Source: Gordonia hongkongensis (GTDB lineage Bacteria > Actinomycetota > Actinomycetes > Mycobacteriales > Mycobacteriaceae). From it: a stretch of DNA of 64,000 bases. This document shows positions 37,877 through 47,313 of this stretch, piece after piece. Below the pieces are notes generated by a model. The model saw nothing but the letters and a program-made list of their open reading frames with translations. It searched no databases and was not told where the DNA came from. Each line of letters begins with the position of its first letter. The stretch's first letter is position 1. A program made the translations under genes and the position numbers. The DNA lies in assembly GCF_023078355.1 (NCBI RefSeq), contig NZ_CP095552.1, positions 3,348,001 to 3,412,000 on the forward strand. Reading direction: 5' to 3'.

Positions 37877-38823
37877 GATGCCACCAGTGTTACCACCAGA
37901 GTCCGGTGATCGGAACCCGGCAGGTAGTGGGTGTCCATCGACGTGGCCACGAAACCGCGCAGGATGACCCGGTCGATGGCGACCAGCGGCCGGTTGCCGA
38001 GCTGCTTGTCGGTGGGATAGCTCGGCAGGAACCCGGCACCGGCCATGTCGGTGCCGTCGACGAGCCCGTTGGTCAGCAGGCTGCGGTACTTCGCGTGATT
38101 CCAGGTGGAGTTGTAGTCCCCGATCGCGATCACCCGGCCGGGTGGGAGCTCGGCGAAATGTGCGGCGAGCGTGTCCATGTCGTCGTGCCAGTCCCAGTTG
38201 CGACCCCACAGCGGCGCCGCCGGGTGGATGGCCAGGACCTGGGTCCCGGCGGCGCCGGGCAGGTCGGTGCGGGCCTGCAGGTTGTGCAGCACCGTCCCCG
38301 GGATGTTGTATCGCTCGTCCAGCGGGCGCTTGCTGAACATCGCGGTGCCGGCCGCGTAGGTGTACGGAATGGCGAACTCGTGCGGCAGCGAGCGGCCGAT
38401 CTCACTGCGCCGCAGACGTTCCAGCGCCTCGGGGGTGACCTCTTGGAGGGACACGAGGTCCGGATCGGCATCGGCGACGATCTTCTCGAGCGCACCCAGG
38501 TCGCCTCCGCCGAAGAGGAGGTTGGCGGAGACGACGGTGAACCGCTCGCCGGACGGCGCCGCGTTGGCGATGACCAGCGGCACCTGGGTGTAGGCCAGAC
38601 CGCCGACGGCCACGAGCGCAATCGCCAGCATGAACCAGCGCCGCAGGACCGCGAAGACGACGATCGCGATCACTCCGGGGATCAACGCGAACTGCACGGC
38701 GCTGGTGAGGTACAGCGCGACGTCACCGCGGGACGGGTAGAAGTGCAGGAACACGCCCAGCACCACGCCGGCGAGCATCGCCCACCCCAGGACGTACGCG
38801 GCCGCCCACAGAAATCTCGTCAT
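37873..38823 (-). CDS. Endonuclease/exonuclease/phosphatase family membrane protein
   Basis: A 316-residue protein. Three N-terminal hydrophobic helices (about 5-28, 38-60 and 66-85) anchor it; the rest is an EEP-fold domain with VVSANLLFGGGD, LVSLQEVTPEAL (metal-binding Glu), the ...IGDYNSTWNH motif (Asp/Asn) and LPGSDHRTLVVTL (catalytic Asp-His) at the end. Substrate may be a nucleic acid, phosphoinositide or other phosphodiester outside the membrane. It is translationally coupled to heme oxygenase, but a functional tie is not obvious. The family is common in mycolic-acid actinomycetes. Confidence 0.88.
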   Translation of the reverse strand: MTRFLWAAAYVLGWAMLAGVVLGVFLHFYPSRGDVALYLTSAVQFALIPGVIAIVVFAVLRRWFMLAIALVAVGGLAYTQVPLVIANAAPSGERFTVVSANLLFGGGDLGALEKIVADADPDLVSLQEVTPEALERLRRSEIGRSLPHEFAIPYTYAAGTAMFSKRPLDERYNIPGTVLHNLQARTDLPGAAGTQVLAIHPAAPLWGRNWDWHDDMDTLAAHFAELPPGRVIAIGDYNSTWNHAKYRSLLTNGLVDGTDMAGAGFLPSYPTDKQLGNRPLVAIDRVILRGFVATSMDTHYLPGSDHRTLVVTLVAS

Positions 38824-38899
38824 CGCTCCCCCATGTGATCCGGTGTTCCCCCGCCGGAGTCAGCTGCGCCCTTCCACGCCCGTCCGCTTCTCTCCGCGC

Positions 38900-41800
38900 T
38901 CAGGCCCCGAAGACCTTCAGCACCACGGCCTTGGCCCGGCGCGTCACCCGGAGATAATTCTCCAGGAACTCGTTGGCCTGGTCCTCCGGCCATCCCGCGG
39001 CAAACGCGATCTGGCGCAGTTGTGCACCCGGCCCAGGTAGTTGATCGATCGGCTTGCCACGCACCAGGACCAGCGCGTTGCGCGCCTTCGTCGCGGTCGT
39101 CCAGGCGTCCTTCAACAGCGCGACGTCGTTCTCCGACAACAACTCCGCCGCGCCGATGGCATCCAGTGAGTCCAGCGTCGACGTGTTGTGCAGGCTCCGA
39201 TAGCGGTGCGCATACTTCAGCTGCAGGAGCTGCACCGTCCACTCGATGTCGGCGAGACCACCGCGGCCGAGCTTGGTGTGGGTGGCCGGGTCGGCTCCGC
39301 GCGGCAGTCGCTCGGCGTCCACGCGGGCCTTGATCCGGCGGATCTCCCGAACGGCGTCGTTGCTGACACCGCCGGCCGGATACCGCACGTGGTCGATCAT
39401 GTGCAGGAAGTCGATGCCGAGCGCCTCGTCGCCTGCGACCTGGTGCGCGCGCAGCAACGCCTGGACCTCCCAGGGCTGGGCCCATTGCGCGTAGTACGCG
39501 GCGTAGGACGCGAGGGTTCGCACGATGGGGCCGTTCCGGCCCTCGGGCCGTAGTCCGGTGTCGACCTCCAGCGGCGGGTCCGCGCTGGGGCTGCCGAGCA
39601 TCGACCGCACGTTCTCCGCGATCGTCTGTGCCCACTTGAGTGCCTCGGACTCCTCGGCGTCTCGATCGGGCTGGCAGACGAACATCACGTCGGCGTCCGA
39701 GCCGTAGCCGAGTTCGCCGCCACCGAGCCGGCCCATGCCGATCACCGCGATGCGCGCCGGCGCCCGAGTTCCCCGCTCGCGCTCGGAGATGTTGATAGCC
39801 ACGGTGAGCGCTGCGTTGAGCACCGCCGCCCACACGCTGGACAGTGCCTTGCAGACGGCAGGCACGTCCAACAGTCCCAGTACGTCGGCGGACGCGATGC
39901 GGACGAGCTCGGCGCGCCGATGCGAACGCGCTACGGCCACAGCGCGTTTCATGTCCTGCTGGCGGACCGTCGAGGCGACGAGGCCCTTGGCGACGTCCTC
40001 GGGGCGCACGTTGCACAGCTTGGGCCCGTCCGGCCCGTCGGAGTACTGGTGGATCACCTCGGGGGAACGCATCAGCATGTTCGCGATGTACTCCGACGTC
40101 CCGAGCACCTTCATCAGCCGCGCCGCCACCACGCCGTCGTCGCGCAGCAGTCGCAGGAACCAGTCGGTGTCCTCCATCACGTCGCACAGCCGGCGGTAGT
40201 TCAGCAGGCCGGCATCGGGATCCGGTGTGTCCCCGATGTGTTCGAGCAACTGCGGCAGGATGAGCAGCTGGATCTGACCACGGCGTCCCGGCGCGTTCGA
40301 CAGCGCGCGGATATGGCTCAGTGCCCGATCGGGTTTCGCGTAACCCAGTGCGGCCAGCCGCCTCTCGGCGGAGGTGTCGGTCAGGGTGAGCTCGTCGGTC
40401 TTGAAGCGCGTGACCGCCTCGAGCAGCGGGCGGTAGAACAGCTTCTGGTGCAAGCGGCGGACCCGCAGGCTCTGGTGGCGGATCTGTTCGCGCAGCACCC
40501 CAGTCGCGTCGAGTTCGCCCTCTCGCCGGATGTGCGCGGCGCGGGCGAGCCAGCGCAACGCCTCGTGGTCGTCGGGCTGCGGCAAGAGATGCGTCCGGGA
40601 CATGCGCTGCAGCTGCAGCCGATGTTCGAGGAGACGCAAGAACTGGTACGACGCACTGAGATTCGCGGCGTCGTCGCGTCCGACGTAACCGCCCGCGGTG
40701 AGCGCGGCCAGCGCGTCGACGGTCGGCATCACGCGCAGGTTCTCGTCCACCCGGCCGTGCACCATCTGCAGGAGCTGGACCGCGAACTCGACGTCGCGCA
40801 GACTGCCGCGCCCGAGTTTGAGGTTGCGCTCGCGCTCGTCCTCGGGGAGCAGGGATTCGACGCGGCGTCGCATCTTCTGCACTTCGGGCACGAAGTCGGG
40901 CCGCTCGGCCGCCTTCCACACCATCGGTTTGACCGCGGCGATGTAATCGTCGGCGAGCTGCATGTCACCGGTCATCGCCCGGGCCTTGAGCAGCGCTTGG
41001 AACTCCCAGGTCTTGGCCCACCGTTCGTAGTAGGCCACATGCGATTCCAGGGTTCGGGTCAGCGCTCCGGACTTCCCCTCGGGCCGTAGCGCGGCATCGA
41101 CCTCGAAGAACGCGAGCGAACCGATGCGCATCATCTCGCCCGCGATCCGCGCCGCGGTACCGTCGGCCGGGTCACTGACGAAGATGACGTCGACGTCGCT
41201 GACGTAGTTCAGTTCGCGCGCACCGCATTTGCCCATCGCGACCACGGCGAGCCGGACCGGGATGGGATCGTCCCCGCAGACCTCGGCGAAGGCGACGGCG
41301 AGGGCGGCGGTCAGGGCGGCGTCGGCGCAGTCGGACAGGTAGGCACCCACCTCGGGCAACCACATCACCGGTTCGTCCTCGACGGTCGAGGCGACGTCGT
41401 GGGCCGCGAGTTGCAGGATCAGGTTGCGGTAGGCCAGGCGGAGTGCGATGACGGCCTTCGGGCCGGTGAGCGCCGACCGGTACACGCGGTTGCCCTTCTC
41501 GACCTCGCCCGGAACGGGCTCGGCACCGACGGAGGCGAGCATCAGACGGTCGACCTCGGCACGGTCGGGCAACTCGTCGGCGAGCAGGAGCCGCCAGCTC
41601 GACGGTTCGGCGACCAGGTGATCGGCGAGCGCGTCCGACGAACCGATGACCGCGAACAGGCGCCCACGGAATGCGCGCTCCGCGCGCACCAGGCCGTCGA
41701 TCTCGGACCACTCGTCGCCGACGGCGCTGCGCAACCGCACGAGCGTACGGAGGGCCAGGTCGGCGTCGGGAGACCGCGACAGGGCCCACAACACGTCGAC

Positions 41801-41929
41801 CGATTCTGGCGTGTTCCACCCGAGATCGGCGAGGTTCCGGGGTGCGGAGTCGTCGAGCAGACCCAGCCGGCCCGCGCTGGGGACGGTGCTGCGTCCGGCT
41901 CGCCCCGGGGGTCCCGATCGTGTTGTCAC
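38900..41929 (-). CDS. glnE: Bifunctional glutamine synthetase adenylyltransferase/deadenylase
   Basis: GlnE attaches AMP to, and removes it from, the Tyr of GlnA1 in response to nitrogen state. The 1009-residue protein has two nucleotidyltransferase domains: [20 protein letters not shown] (deadenylylating half, about residues 240-260) and [20 protein letters not shown] (adenylylating half, about residues 730-750), each followed by a helical domain. The start at GTG 41929 ([20 protein letters not shown]) is chosen by likeness to M. tuberculosis GlnE; an ATG 33 bp upstream in frame would add 11 residues. It lies between glnA1 and glnA2 as in M. tuberculosis. GlnE is essential in that species because of GlnA1 control (general knowledge). 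Confidence 0.95.
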   Translation of the reverse strand: MTTRSGPPGRAGRSTVPSAGRLGLLDDSAPRNLADLGWNTPESVDVLWALSRSPDADLALRTLVRLRSAVGDEWSEIDGLVRAERAFRGRLFAVIGSSDALADHLVAEPSSWRLLLADELPDRAEVDRLMLASVGAEPVPGEVEKGNRVYRSALTGPKAVIALRLAYRNLILQLAAHDVASTVEDEPVMWLPEVGAYLSDCADAALTAALAVAFAEVCGDDPIPVRLAVVAMGKCGARELNYVSDVDVIFVSDPADGTAARIAGEMMRIGSLAFFEVDAALRPEGKSGALTRTLESHVAYYERWAKTWEFQALLKARAMTGDMQLADDYIAAVKPMVWKAAERPDFVPEVQKMRRRVESLLPEDERERNLKLGRGSLRDVEFAVQLLQMVHGRVDENLRVMPTVDALAALTAGGYVGRDDAANLSASYQFLRLLEHRLQLQRMSRTHLLPQPDDHEALRWLARAAHIRREGELDATGVLREQIRHQSLRVRRLHQKLFYRPLLEAVTRFKTDELTLTDTSAERRLAALGYAKPDRALSHIRALSNAPGRRGQIQLLILPQLLEHIGDTPDPDAGLLNYRRLCDVMEDTDWFLRLLRDDGVVAARLMKVLGTSEYIANMLMRSPEVIHQYSDGPDGPKLCNVRPEDVAKGLVASTVRQQDMKRAVAVARSHRRAELVRIASADVLGLLDVPAVCKALSSVWAAVLNAALTVAINISERERGTRAPARIAVIGMGRLGGGELGYGSDADVMFVCQPDRDAEESEALKWAQTIAENVRSMLGSPSADPPLEVDTGLRPEGRNGPIVRTLASYAAYYAQWAQPWEVQALLRAHQVAGDEALGIDFLHMIDHVRYPAGGVSNDAVREIRRIKARVDAERLPRGADPATHTKLGRGGLADIEWTVQLLQLKYAHRYRSLHNTSTLDSLDAIGAAELLSENDVALLKDAWTTATKARNALVLVRGKPIDQLPGPGAQLRQIAFAAGWPEDQANEFLENYLRVTRRAKAVVLKVFGA

Positions 41930-41995
41930 ATCACAAAAGTAGCGACCGGATCCGATCGGCACGACATCGCGGTCCCCGACCGGGCAAGGCAGCCC

Positions 41996-43335
41996 TTACA
42001 GCGGCAGGTAGTTCTGCAGCTCGAACGGGGTCACGAGGCTGCGGTAATTGGTCCATTCCGTCCACTTGTTGCGCAGGAAGTAGTCGAACACGTGCTCGCC
42101 GAGGGCCTCGGCGACCAGCTCCGAGTTCTCCATCTCCTTCAGCGCGTCGGCGAGGCTGCCGGGGAGTTCCTTGTAGCCCATCGCGCGACGCTCGGCCGAG
42201 GTGAGCGCCCAGACGTCGTCCTCGGCCTCGTCGGGCAGCTCGTAGTCCTCGTTGATGCCCTTGAGCCCGGCGGCCAGCAGCACCGCGAAGGTCAGGTACG
42301 GATTGCAGGCGGAGTCGGGGCTGCGGACCTCGATGCGGCGCGAGGACGCCTTGTTCGGCGTGTAGAGCGGGAGTCGGATCAGCGCCGAGCGGTTGGCGCC
42401 GCCCCAGGTGGCCGCGGTCGGCGCCTCACCACCGTGGATGAGCCGCTTGTAGCTGTTCACCCACTGGTTGGTGACCGCACTGATCTCCGAGGCGTGATGC
42501 AGGATGCCGGCGATGAACTTCTTTCCGGTGACCGAGAGCTGCATCGGGTCGTCGGGGTTGTGGAAGGCGTTGAGGTCGCCCTCGAACAGGCTGAGGTGGG
42601 TGTGCATCGCCGACCCGGGATGCTCACTGAACGGCTTGGGCATGAACGTCGCCCAGACGCCCTCGTTGATCGCGACCTCCTTGATGAGGTAGCGGAACGT
42701 CATGACGTTGTCGGCCATCGACAGCGCGTCGGCGTAGCGCAGGTCGATCTCCTGCTGACCGGGCGCGCCCTCGTGGTGGGAGAACTCGACCGAGATGCCC
42801 ATCGACTCCAGGGCCTCGATGGCATGCCGCCGGAAGTTGGGCGCGGCGTCGTGGACGGCCTGGTCGAAGTACCCCCGGAGTCCGCGGGAGTCGGCACCGA
42901 CCCGTCCAGGGGCGCCTCTTTGAGCAGGAAGAACTCGATCTCGGGGTGGACGTAGCAGCTGAAGCCGAGGTCGGCGGCCTTGTTGAGCTGCCGGCGCAGC
43001 ACATGCCGTGAGTCGGCCCAACTGGGAGTGCCGTCGGGCATCGCGATGTCGCAGAACATCCGCGCGGAATGGTGCCGACCGGCCGAGGTGGTCCACGGCA
43101 GCACCTGGAAGGTCGACGGATCGGGCTTGGCCACGGTGTCGGCTTCCGAGACCCGGGAGAATCCCTCGATGGACGAGCCGTCGAAGCCGATACCCTCGGC
43201 GAACGCGCCCTCGAGTTCGGCCGGGGCGATCGCCACGGACTTCAGATAACCGAGGACGTCGGTGAACCACAGTCGGACGAAGCGGATGTCGCGCTCTTCG
43301 AGGGTCCGCAGCACGAATTCCTTTTGGCGATCCAT
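41996..43335 (-). pseudogene. glnA2: Glutamine synthetase GlnA2, interrupted by a single-base frameshift
   Basis: The first ~152 codons (MDRQKEFVLRTLEERDIRFV ... DGSSIEGFSRVSEAD ... EIEFFLLKEAPLDGSVPTPADSGG) are in one frame and the rest (GYFDQAVHDAAPNFRRHAIE ... HHEGAPGQQEIDLRY ... FELQNYLPL) in another. Both parts match M. tuberculosis GlnA2 (446 residues) end to end. The switch falls in a run of five C on the plus strand at 42872-42876; a sixth C would restore DSGGYFDQAVHD, the expected sequence. As read, translation stops early and the enzyme lacks its active site. A sequencing or assembly slip in the homopolymer is as likely as real loss. In Streptomyces and mycobacteria GlnA2-type enzymes are linked with poly-glutamate or polyamine metabolism; start ATG 43347 (MSATMDRQ) is an alternative. 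Confidence 0.85.
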
Positions 43336-43347
43336 GGTCGCCGACAT

Positions 43348-43661
43348 TAGAAGTACGCTGTTAAATCCGTGTTACACGCGCAATTCCAACTCGCTGTGCT
43401 GCAGTTTTACGGACGGCATCCCACATCGTGAGACGTCCGACCAGTAGCTGGGACGCCGGGCCGGACACGAAATCCCAAGTGAACTGCCGACAGAGACGCA
43501 CACGGCGATCTCGGACCCCTTTTCGCCTGTGACCAATTGCATAAAGGTGGCAGGTCACAACCGGTCGTCCTGGTGAAACAATGGCCTACGTCCGTGTTCA
43601 ACCCGGGTACCCGCCGCGCCCTCTCCGGCCAGTCGGGACTCGAGGCAGAAAAGAGACAACG
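43348..43661. other. Intergenic region between glnA2 and panB
   Basis: About 310 bp without a supported gene. It holds the operator-like sequence at 43360-43382 for glnA2. Towards panB there is AAAGAGAC ten bases before the ATG as a weak ribosome binding site. M. tuberculosis has two protease genes (Rv2223c, Rv2224c) in this interval; they are absent here, and no remnant is visible. Confidence 0.5.
43360..43375 (-). promoter_or_regulatory. GlnR-like box GTAAC-N6-TTAAC before glnA2
   Basis: On the minus strand GTAAC (43375-43371), six bases, TTAAC (43364-43360). The first half-site lies in a 16-bp sequence, TGCGCGTGTAACACGG (43382-43367), that is identical to one upstream of glnA1. The second half differs from GAAAC in two bases. 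It lies only 13-25 bp before the start codons, so it overlaps the promoter or leader of glnA2. Confidence 0.55.
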
Positions 43662-44507
43662 ATGTCCGATTCCTCGGTATACGGCGCGTCCGCCCCCGCC
43701 CAGTCCGCCAAGCGACGCGTGACCCGCATCCACCACCTCGCGCAGATGAAGGCCGAGGGCGAGAAGTGGTCGATGCTCACCGCATACGACTACTCCTCCG
43801 CCCGCATCTTCGACGCCGCCGAGATCCCCGTCCTGCTGGTCGGCGACTCCGCCGCCAACGTCGTCCTGGGCTACGACACCACCATCCCGGTCACCGTCGA
43901 CGAGATGATCCCGCTCATCCGCGCCGTCGTACGCGGCGCACCGCATGCACTGGTCGTCGCCGACATGCCGTTCGGCAGCTACGAGATCGGTCCGCAACAC
44001 GCGCTCGAGAACGCGTTCCGGATCTTCAAGGAGACCGGTGCGCACGCGGTGAAGCTCGAGGGCGGCGAACGCGTCGCCCCGCAGATCGCGGCGCTGACCG
44101 CGGCCGGTATCCCGGTCATGGCCCACATCGGGTTCACCCCGCAGAGCGTCAACGGGCTCGGCGGATTCCGCGTCCAGGGCCGCGGGGACGGCGCCGATCA
44201 GCTCGTCGCCGACGCCATCGCCGTCCAGGAGGCGGGCGCCTTCGCCGTGGTGATGGAGATGGTGCCGGCCGATCTCGCCGGTCAGATCACCCGCAAGCTG
44301 ACCATCCCGACCGTCGGCATCGGCGCGGGCAACGAGACCGACGCGCAGGTCCTCGTGTGGCAGGACATGGCCGGACTCACCCACGGCAAGACCGCGAAGT
44401 TCGTCAAGCGCTTCGCCGATGTCGGAGGCGAATTGCGCTCGGCCGCCGAGCAATACGCCGACGAGGTGCGCCGAGGAGTGTTCCCCGGCCCCGAACACAG
44501 CTACTGA
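43662..44507 (+). CDS. panB: 3-methyl-2-oxobutanoate hydroxymethyltransferase
   Basis: PanB makes ketopantoate from 2-oxoisovalerate and methylene-tetrahydrofolate, the first committed step to pantothenate and CoA. The 281-residue protein has all landmarks: [37 protein letters not shown] (metal and substrate binding; cited in pieces as TAYDYSSA and LVGDSAANV), [31 protein letters not shown] and the catalytic [18 protein letters not shown]. The ATG at 43662 is chosen since the first 27 codons of a longer opening lack homology. Same place as Rv2225. Confidence 0.96.
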   Translation: MSDSSVYGASAPAQSAKRRVTRIHHLAQMKAEGEKWSMLTAYDYSSARIFDAAEIPVLLVGDSAANVVLGYDTTIPVTVDEMIPLIRAVVRGAPHALVVADMPFGSYEIGPQHALENAFRIFKETGAHAVKLEGGERVAPQIAALTAAGIPVMAHIGFTPQSVNGLGGFRVQGRGDGADQLVADAIAVQEAGAFAVVMEMVPADLAGQITRKLTIPTVGIGAGNETDAQVLVWQDMAGLTHGKTAKFVKRFADVGGELRSAAEQYADEVRRGVFPGPEHSY

Positions 44508-44523
44508 GCCCGGGCGTCAGCAC

Positions 44524-44536
44524 TACGCTGACGTCC
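44524..44536 (+). promoter_or_regulatory. -10 element TACGCT before the prolyl aminopeptidase gene
   Basis: TACGCT (44524-44529) is followed by seven bases and ATG 44537. A 7-bp hairpin, CGTCAGC/GCTGACG (44515-44521 with 44527-44533), covers the same spot; it could be a panB terminator or chance. Confidence 0.5.
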
Positions 44537-45520
44537 ATGCGGAACTTCTACCCGGAGATCGAGCCCTACGCCTCCGGCCATCTCGACGTCGGCGACGGCC
44601 AGCAGGTCTACTGGGAGACCTCCGGCAACCCAAACGGCAAACCCGCCGTGTTCGTGCACGGCGGGCCCGGGGGCGGGACGTCCCCGGCGCAGCGCCGGAT
44701 CTTCGACCCGGCGAGGTACCGGATCGTCCTGTTCGACCAGCGCGGCTGCGGACAGTCCCGGCCCCACATCGCCGACGGCGCGGACCTCGCCGTGAACACG
44801 ACACCCCACCTCATCGCCGACATGGAGCGCCTCCGTACTCATCTCGGGATCGACCGCTGGCAGGTCTTCGGCGGTTCCTGGGGTTCGACACTCGGCCTCG
44901 CCTACGCGCAAGCCCATCCCGACCGGGTCACCGAGCTGGTGCTGCGCGGCATCTTCCTGTTGCGGCGCAGCGAGATCGACTGGTACTACAACGGCGGGGC
45001 CGCCCACATCTACCCCGACCTGTGGGAGAGCTACCTCGAGCCCATCCCCGTCGACGAACGCGACGGGGACCTCGTCGCGGCCTATCACCGCCTGCTCACC
45101 TCCGGGGACGCCGCGACGGCCCGCGCCGCCGCCCGCGCCTGGACGGGTTGGGAGCAGGCGACCAGCTATCTCCTCCCCCGCCCCGACGAGGAGTCGGACG
45201 GTTCCTCGACGGACGACCCCCAGAAAAAGGACACCGACCGCTTCGACCTCGCCTTCGCATCGATCGAGAACCACTACTTCGTCAATCACGGATTCCTGCG
45301 CGACGGTCAGCTCCTCGACGAGATCGACACGATTGCCTCCATCCCCGGCGTGATCGTGCAGGGCCGCTACGACGTCGTGTGCCCGATGCGCAGCGCCTGG
45401 GACCTGCACCGCGCCTGGCCGGCTGCCGATCTCCGCATCGTCGCCGACGCCGGGCACGCGTCGTACGAGCCGGGTATCAGACATCACCTGATCGAGGCCA
45501 CGGACCGGTTCGCGCGGTAG
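44537..45520 (+). CDS. pip: Prolyl aminopeptidase (proline iminopeptidase), S33 family
   Basis: A 327-residue alpha/beta-hydrolase that removes N-terminal proline from peptides. Motifs: HGGPGGGTSPAQRRIFDP (oxyanion hole region), FDQRGCGQSRPH, the nucleophile elbow GGSWGSTL, GRYDVVCPM with the catalytic Asp, and the His in DAGHASYEPGI. A WYYNGGAAHIYPDLWESYLEPI segment typical of Pip follows the nucleophile. A 15-20 residue Ser/Asp-rich insert (EESDGSSTDDPQKKDTD) is unusual. The start is set by the leaderless -10 box; it is 29 bp after panB. It is not at this place in M. tuberculosis. Confidence 0.93.
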   Translation: MRNFYPEIEPYASGHLDVGDGQQVYWETSGNPNGKPAVFVHGGPGGGTSPAQRRIFDPARYRIVLFDQRGCGQSRPHIADGADLAVNTTPHLIADMERLRTHLGIDRWQVFGGSWGSTLGLAYAQAHPDRVTELVLRGIFLLRRSEIDWYYNGGAAHIYPDLWESYLEPIPVDERDGDLVAAYHRLLTSGDAATARAAARAWTGWEQATSYLLPRPDEESDGSSTDDPQKKDTDRFDLAFASIENHYFVNHGFLRDGQLLDEIDTIASIPGVIVQGRYDVVCPMRSAWDLHRAWPAADLRIVADAGHASYEPGIRHHLIEATDRFAR

Positions 45521-45587
45521 CCGACGCCAGTACTCCGCACGCACCACTAAGCTCGACGGACAGCCGTCGAGAAACCAGGAGGAACAG

Positions 45588-47081
45588 GTGGCCGCATCCG
45601 AGCAGGTCGAGGTGGAGCTGAAGTTCGACGTGGACGCCGGACACGTGGCCCCCGACCTGCGGGTGCTGCCCGGTGTCGTGTCGGCGACGACCCCGGAGAC
45701 GTTCTCGCTCGACGCCACCTATTTCGACACCGAGAACCTCGACCTCGCCGGCAACAAGATCACCATGCGGCGGCGTACCGGCGGAAGCGACCAGGGCTGG
45801 CACCTCAAGCGCCCCACGGGCATTCCGGGAACCCGGCGAGAGCTGCACGTGGGCTTCGACGAGGCTCCCGCGGACGGCGACGTCCCCGACGCGCTGTCAA
45901 CACCGGTTCTGGCCCACATCCGCGAACGCACCCTGATGCCGGTCGCCGTCATCTCCACGACGCGCACCGTGACCCGGTTGCTCGGCGCCGACGACGAGCC
46001 GCTCGCCGAACTCGCCGAGGACCTCGTCACTGCCCAGTCGCTCCTGCCCGGCGGTCACAGCCAGCAGTGGGCGGAGTGGGAGTTCGAGCTCCTCGCCGGT
46101 GGCACGCCGAAGCTCCTGAAGGCCGCCGACAAGGCGCTGCGTGCCGGGGGCGGCCGCGAGGCGTCGAGCGCGTCGAAACTCGCCCGTGCGATCGGCGCCA
46201 CCCCGACCGTGCACGAACCGCGCCTGTCCAAGCGACCCACCGCACTCGAACTCGTCGTCACCGACATTGCGCTGCATCGCAATTCGCTGGTCGCCTACGA
46301 TCCGCTGGTGCGCGTCGACGCCCCCGACGCGGTGCACCAGATGCGCGTGGCGTGCCGCCGCCTGCGCAGCGTGTTGTCGGGCTTCCCCACCGTCCTCGAC
46401 GCCGGGCGCACCGCCCACATCGGCGCCGAGCTGAAGCTGCTCGCCCAGATCCTCGGCGATGCACGCGATTCAGAGGTGCAGCTCGAGTTGAGCGAATCAC
46501 TGCTGCGTGGCGAGAACGCCTCGCCGGAGCTGCTCGCCGAGCTCGCCGGCACCGAGGTCACCGCCCACGATCGCGCCCTGCGCGCGGCACACGCCGCGAT
46601 GTCGTCGAAGCGGTACTTCGCCCTGCTCGACAGCATCGACGGCCTGATCGCGTCGCCCCCACCGGGCCCCGACGCCGACCTCCCGGCGACCACGGTCGTC
46701 GACAAGGCGATCGCCCGCAGCCGCAAGCACATCCACCGCGCACAGGCTCGTCTCGCCGGCTTCGCCGAGGGTTCCGACGAGTGGGAAGAGCAGCTGCACA
46801 CCATCCGCAAGCGGGCCAAGCGGCTGCGCTACAGCATCGACGCGACCGAACCGCTCGGGAAGAAGAAGTATCGCGAGATCGGCGTGGCGGCCAAGAAGAT
46901 CCAGTCCGCGCTGGGCGATTTCAACGACACCCGGATCAACCGGACGCGACTCGCACAGATCGCCTCGGCCGGCACCCTCGGCGGCCCCGACATGTTCGTA
47001 CTCGGCCGAATCGACGCCCGACTCGAGGCCGACGGGCACCGCGCGATCGCCGCGTACCGCCGAGTCGCCAAGGAACTCTGA
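45588..47081 (+). CDS. CYTH and CHAD domain-containing protein
   Basis: A 497-residue protein equivalent to Rv2226. The N-terminal CYTH (triphosphate tunnel) domain starts VEVELKFDVD with the ExExK signature and carries several Lys/Arg/Glu pairs up to about residue 200. The C-terminal CHAD domain (about 220-497) has VHQMRVACRRLRSVLSGF and the repeated conserved histidines and arginines, e.g. LHTIRKRAKRLRYSID, that bind polyphosphate. The protein probably hydrolyses or binds triphosphate or polyphosphate and may localise to polyphosphate granules. Start is GTG at 45588 with AGGAGGAA upstream. Confidence 0.92.
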   Translation: MAASEQVEVELKFDVDAGHVAPDLRVLPGVVSATTPETFSLDATYFDTENLDLAGNKITMRRRTGGSDQGWHLKRPTGIPGTRRELHVGFDEAPADGDVPDALSTPVLAHIRERTLMPVAVISTTRTVTRLLGADDEPLAELAEDLVTAQSLLPGGHSQQWAEWEFELLAGGTPKLLKAADKALRAGGGREASSASKLARAIGATPTVHEPRLSKRPTALELVVTDIALHRNSLVAYDPLVRVDAPDAVHQMRVACRRLRSVLSGFPTVLDAGRTAHIGAELKLLAQILGDARDSEVQLELSESLLRGENASPELLAELAGTEVTAHDRALRAAHAAMSSKRYFALLDSIDGLIASPPPGPDADLPATTVVDKAIARSRKHIHRAQARLAGFAEGSDEWEEQLHTIRKRAKRLRYSIDATEPLGKKKYREIGVAAKKIQSALGDFNDTRINRTRLAQIASAGTLGGPDMFVLGRIDARLEADGHRAIAAYRRVAKEL

Positions 47082-47091
47082 CCAACCGGCC

Positions 47092-47298
47092 GCTGGTTGA
47101 GCCGGCACCGAGCGAAGCGGGCCGCCCCCCTGCTGGTTGAGCCGGCACCGAGCGGAGCGGGCCGTCCCCCTGCTGGTTGAGTCGGCACCGAGCGAAGCGG
47201 GCCGCCCCCCTGCTGGTTGAGCCGGCACCGAGCGAAGCGAGGCGCCCCCCTGCTGGTTGAGCCGGCACCGAGCGGAGCGAGGCGCCGAGTCGAAGCCA
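47092..47298. repeat. Tandem repeat, 5 copies of a 40-bp unit
   Basis: Units start at 47092, 47132, 47172, 47212 and 47252, spacing exactly 40 bp. Each reads GCTGGTTGAGCCGGCACCGA, then GCG(A/G)AGCG, then a variable GCC-rich end with a run of C. Copies differ at only 1-4 positions. The last copy runs on into GCGCCGAGTCGAAGCC. The array fills the gap between the CYTH-CHAD gene and the convergent ribonuclease gene. Single copies of related GGTTGAGC...GAGTCGAAGCC elements are common between genes in Gordonia and related genomes, from general knowledge; the tandem form is less usual. Confidence 0.95.
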
Positions 47299-47313
47299 CT
47301 CCGCCACCACCGC

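Noticed and set aside
43361..43558. Small minus-strand opening (65 codons) between glnA2 and panB
   Set aside because: No start signal or recognisable pattern; it overlaps the operator-like sequence.
44515..44533. Short hairpin as a definite panB terminator
   Set aside because: Only a 7-bp stem, and it overlaps a well-placed -10 box for the next gene, so its role cannot be decided.
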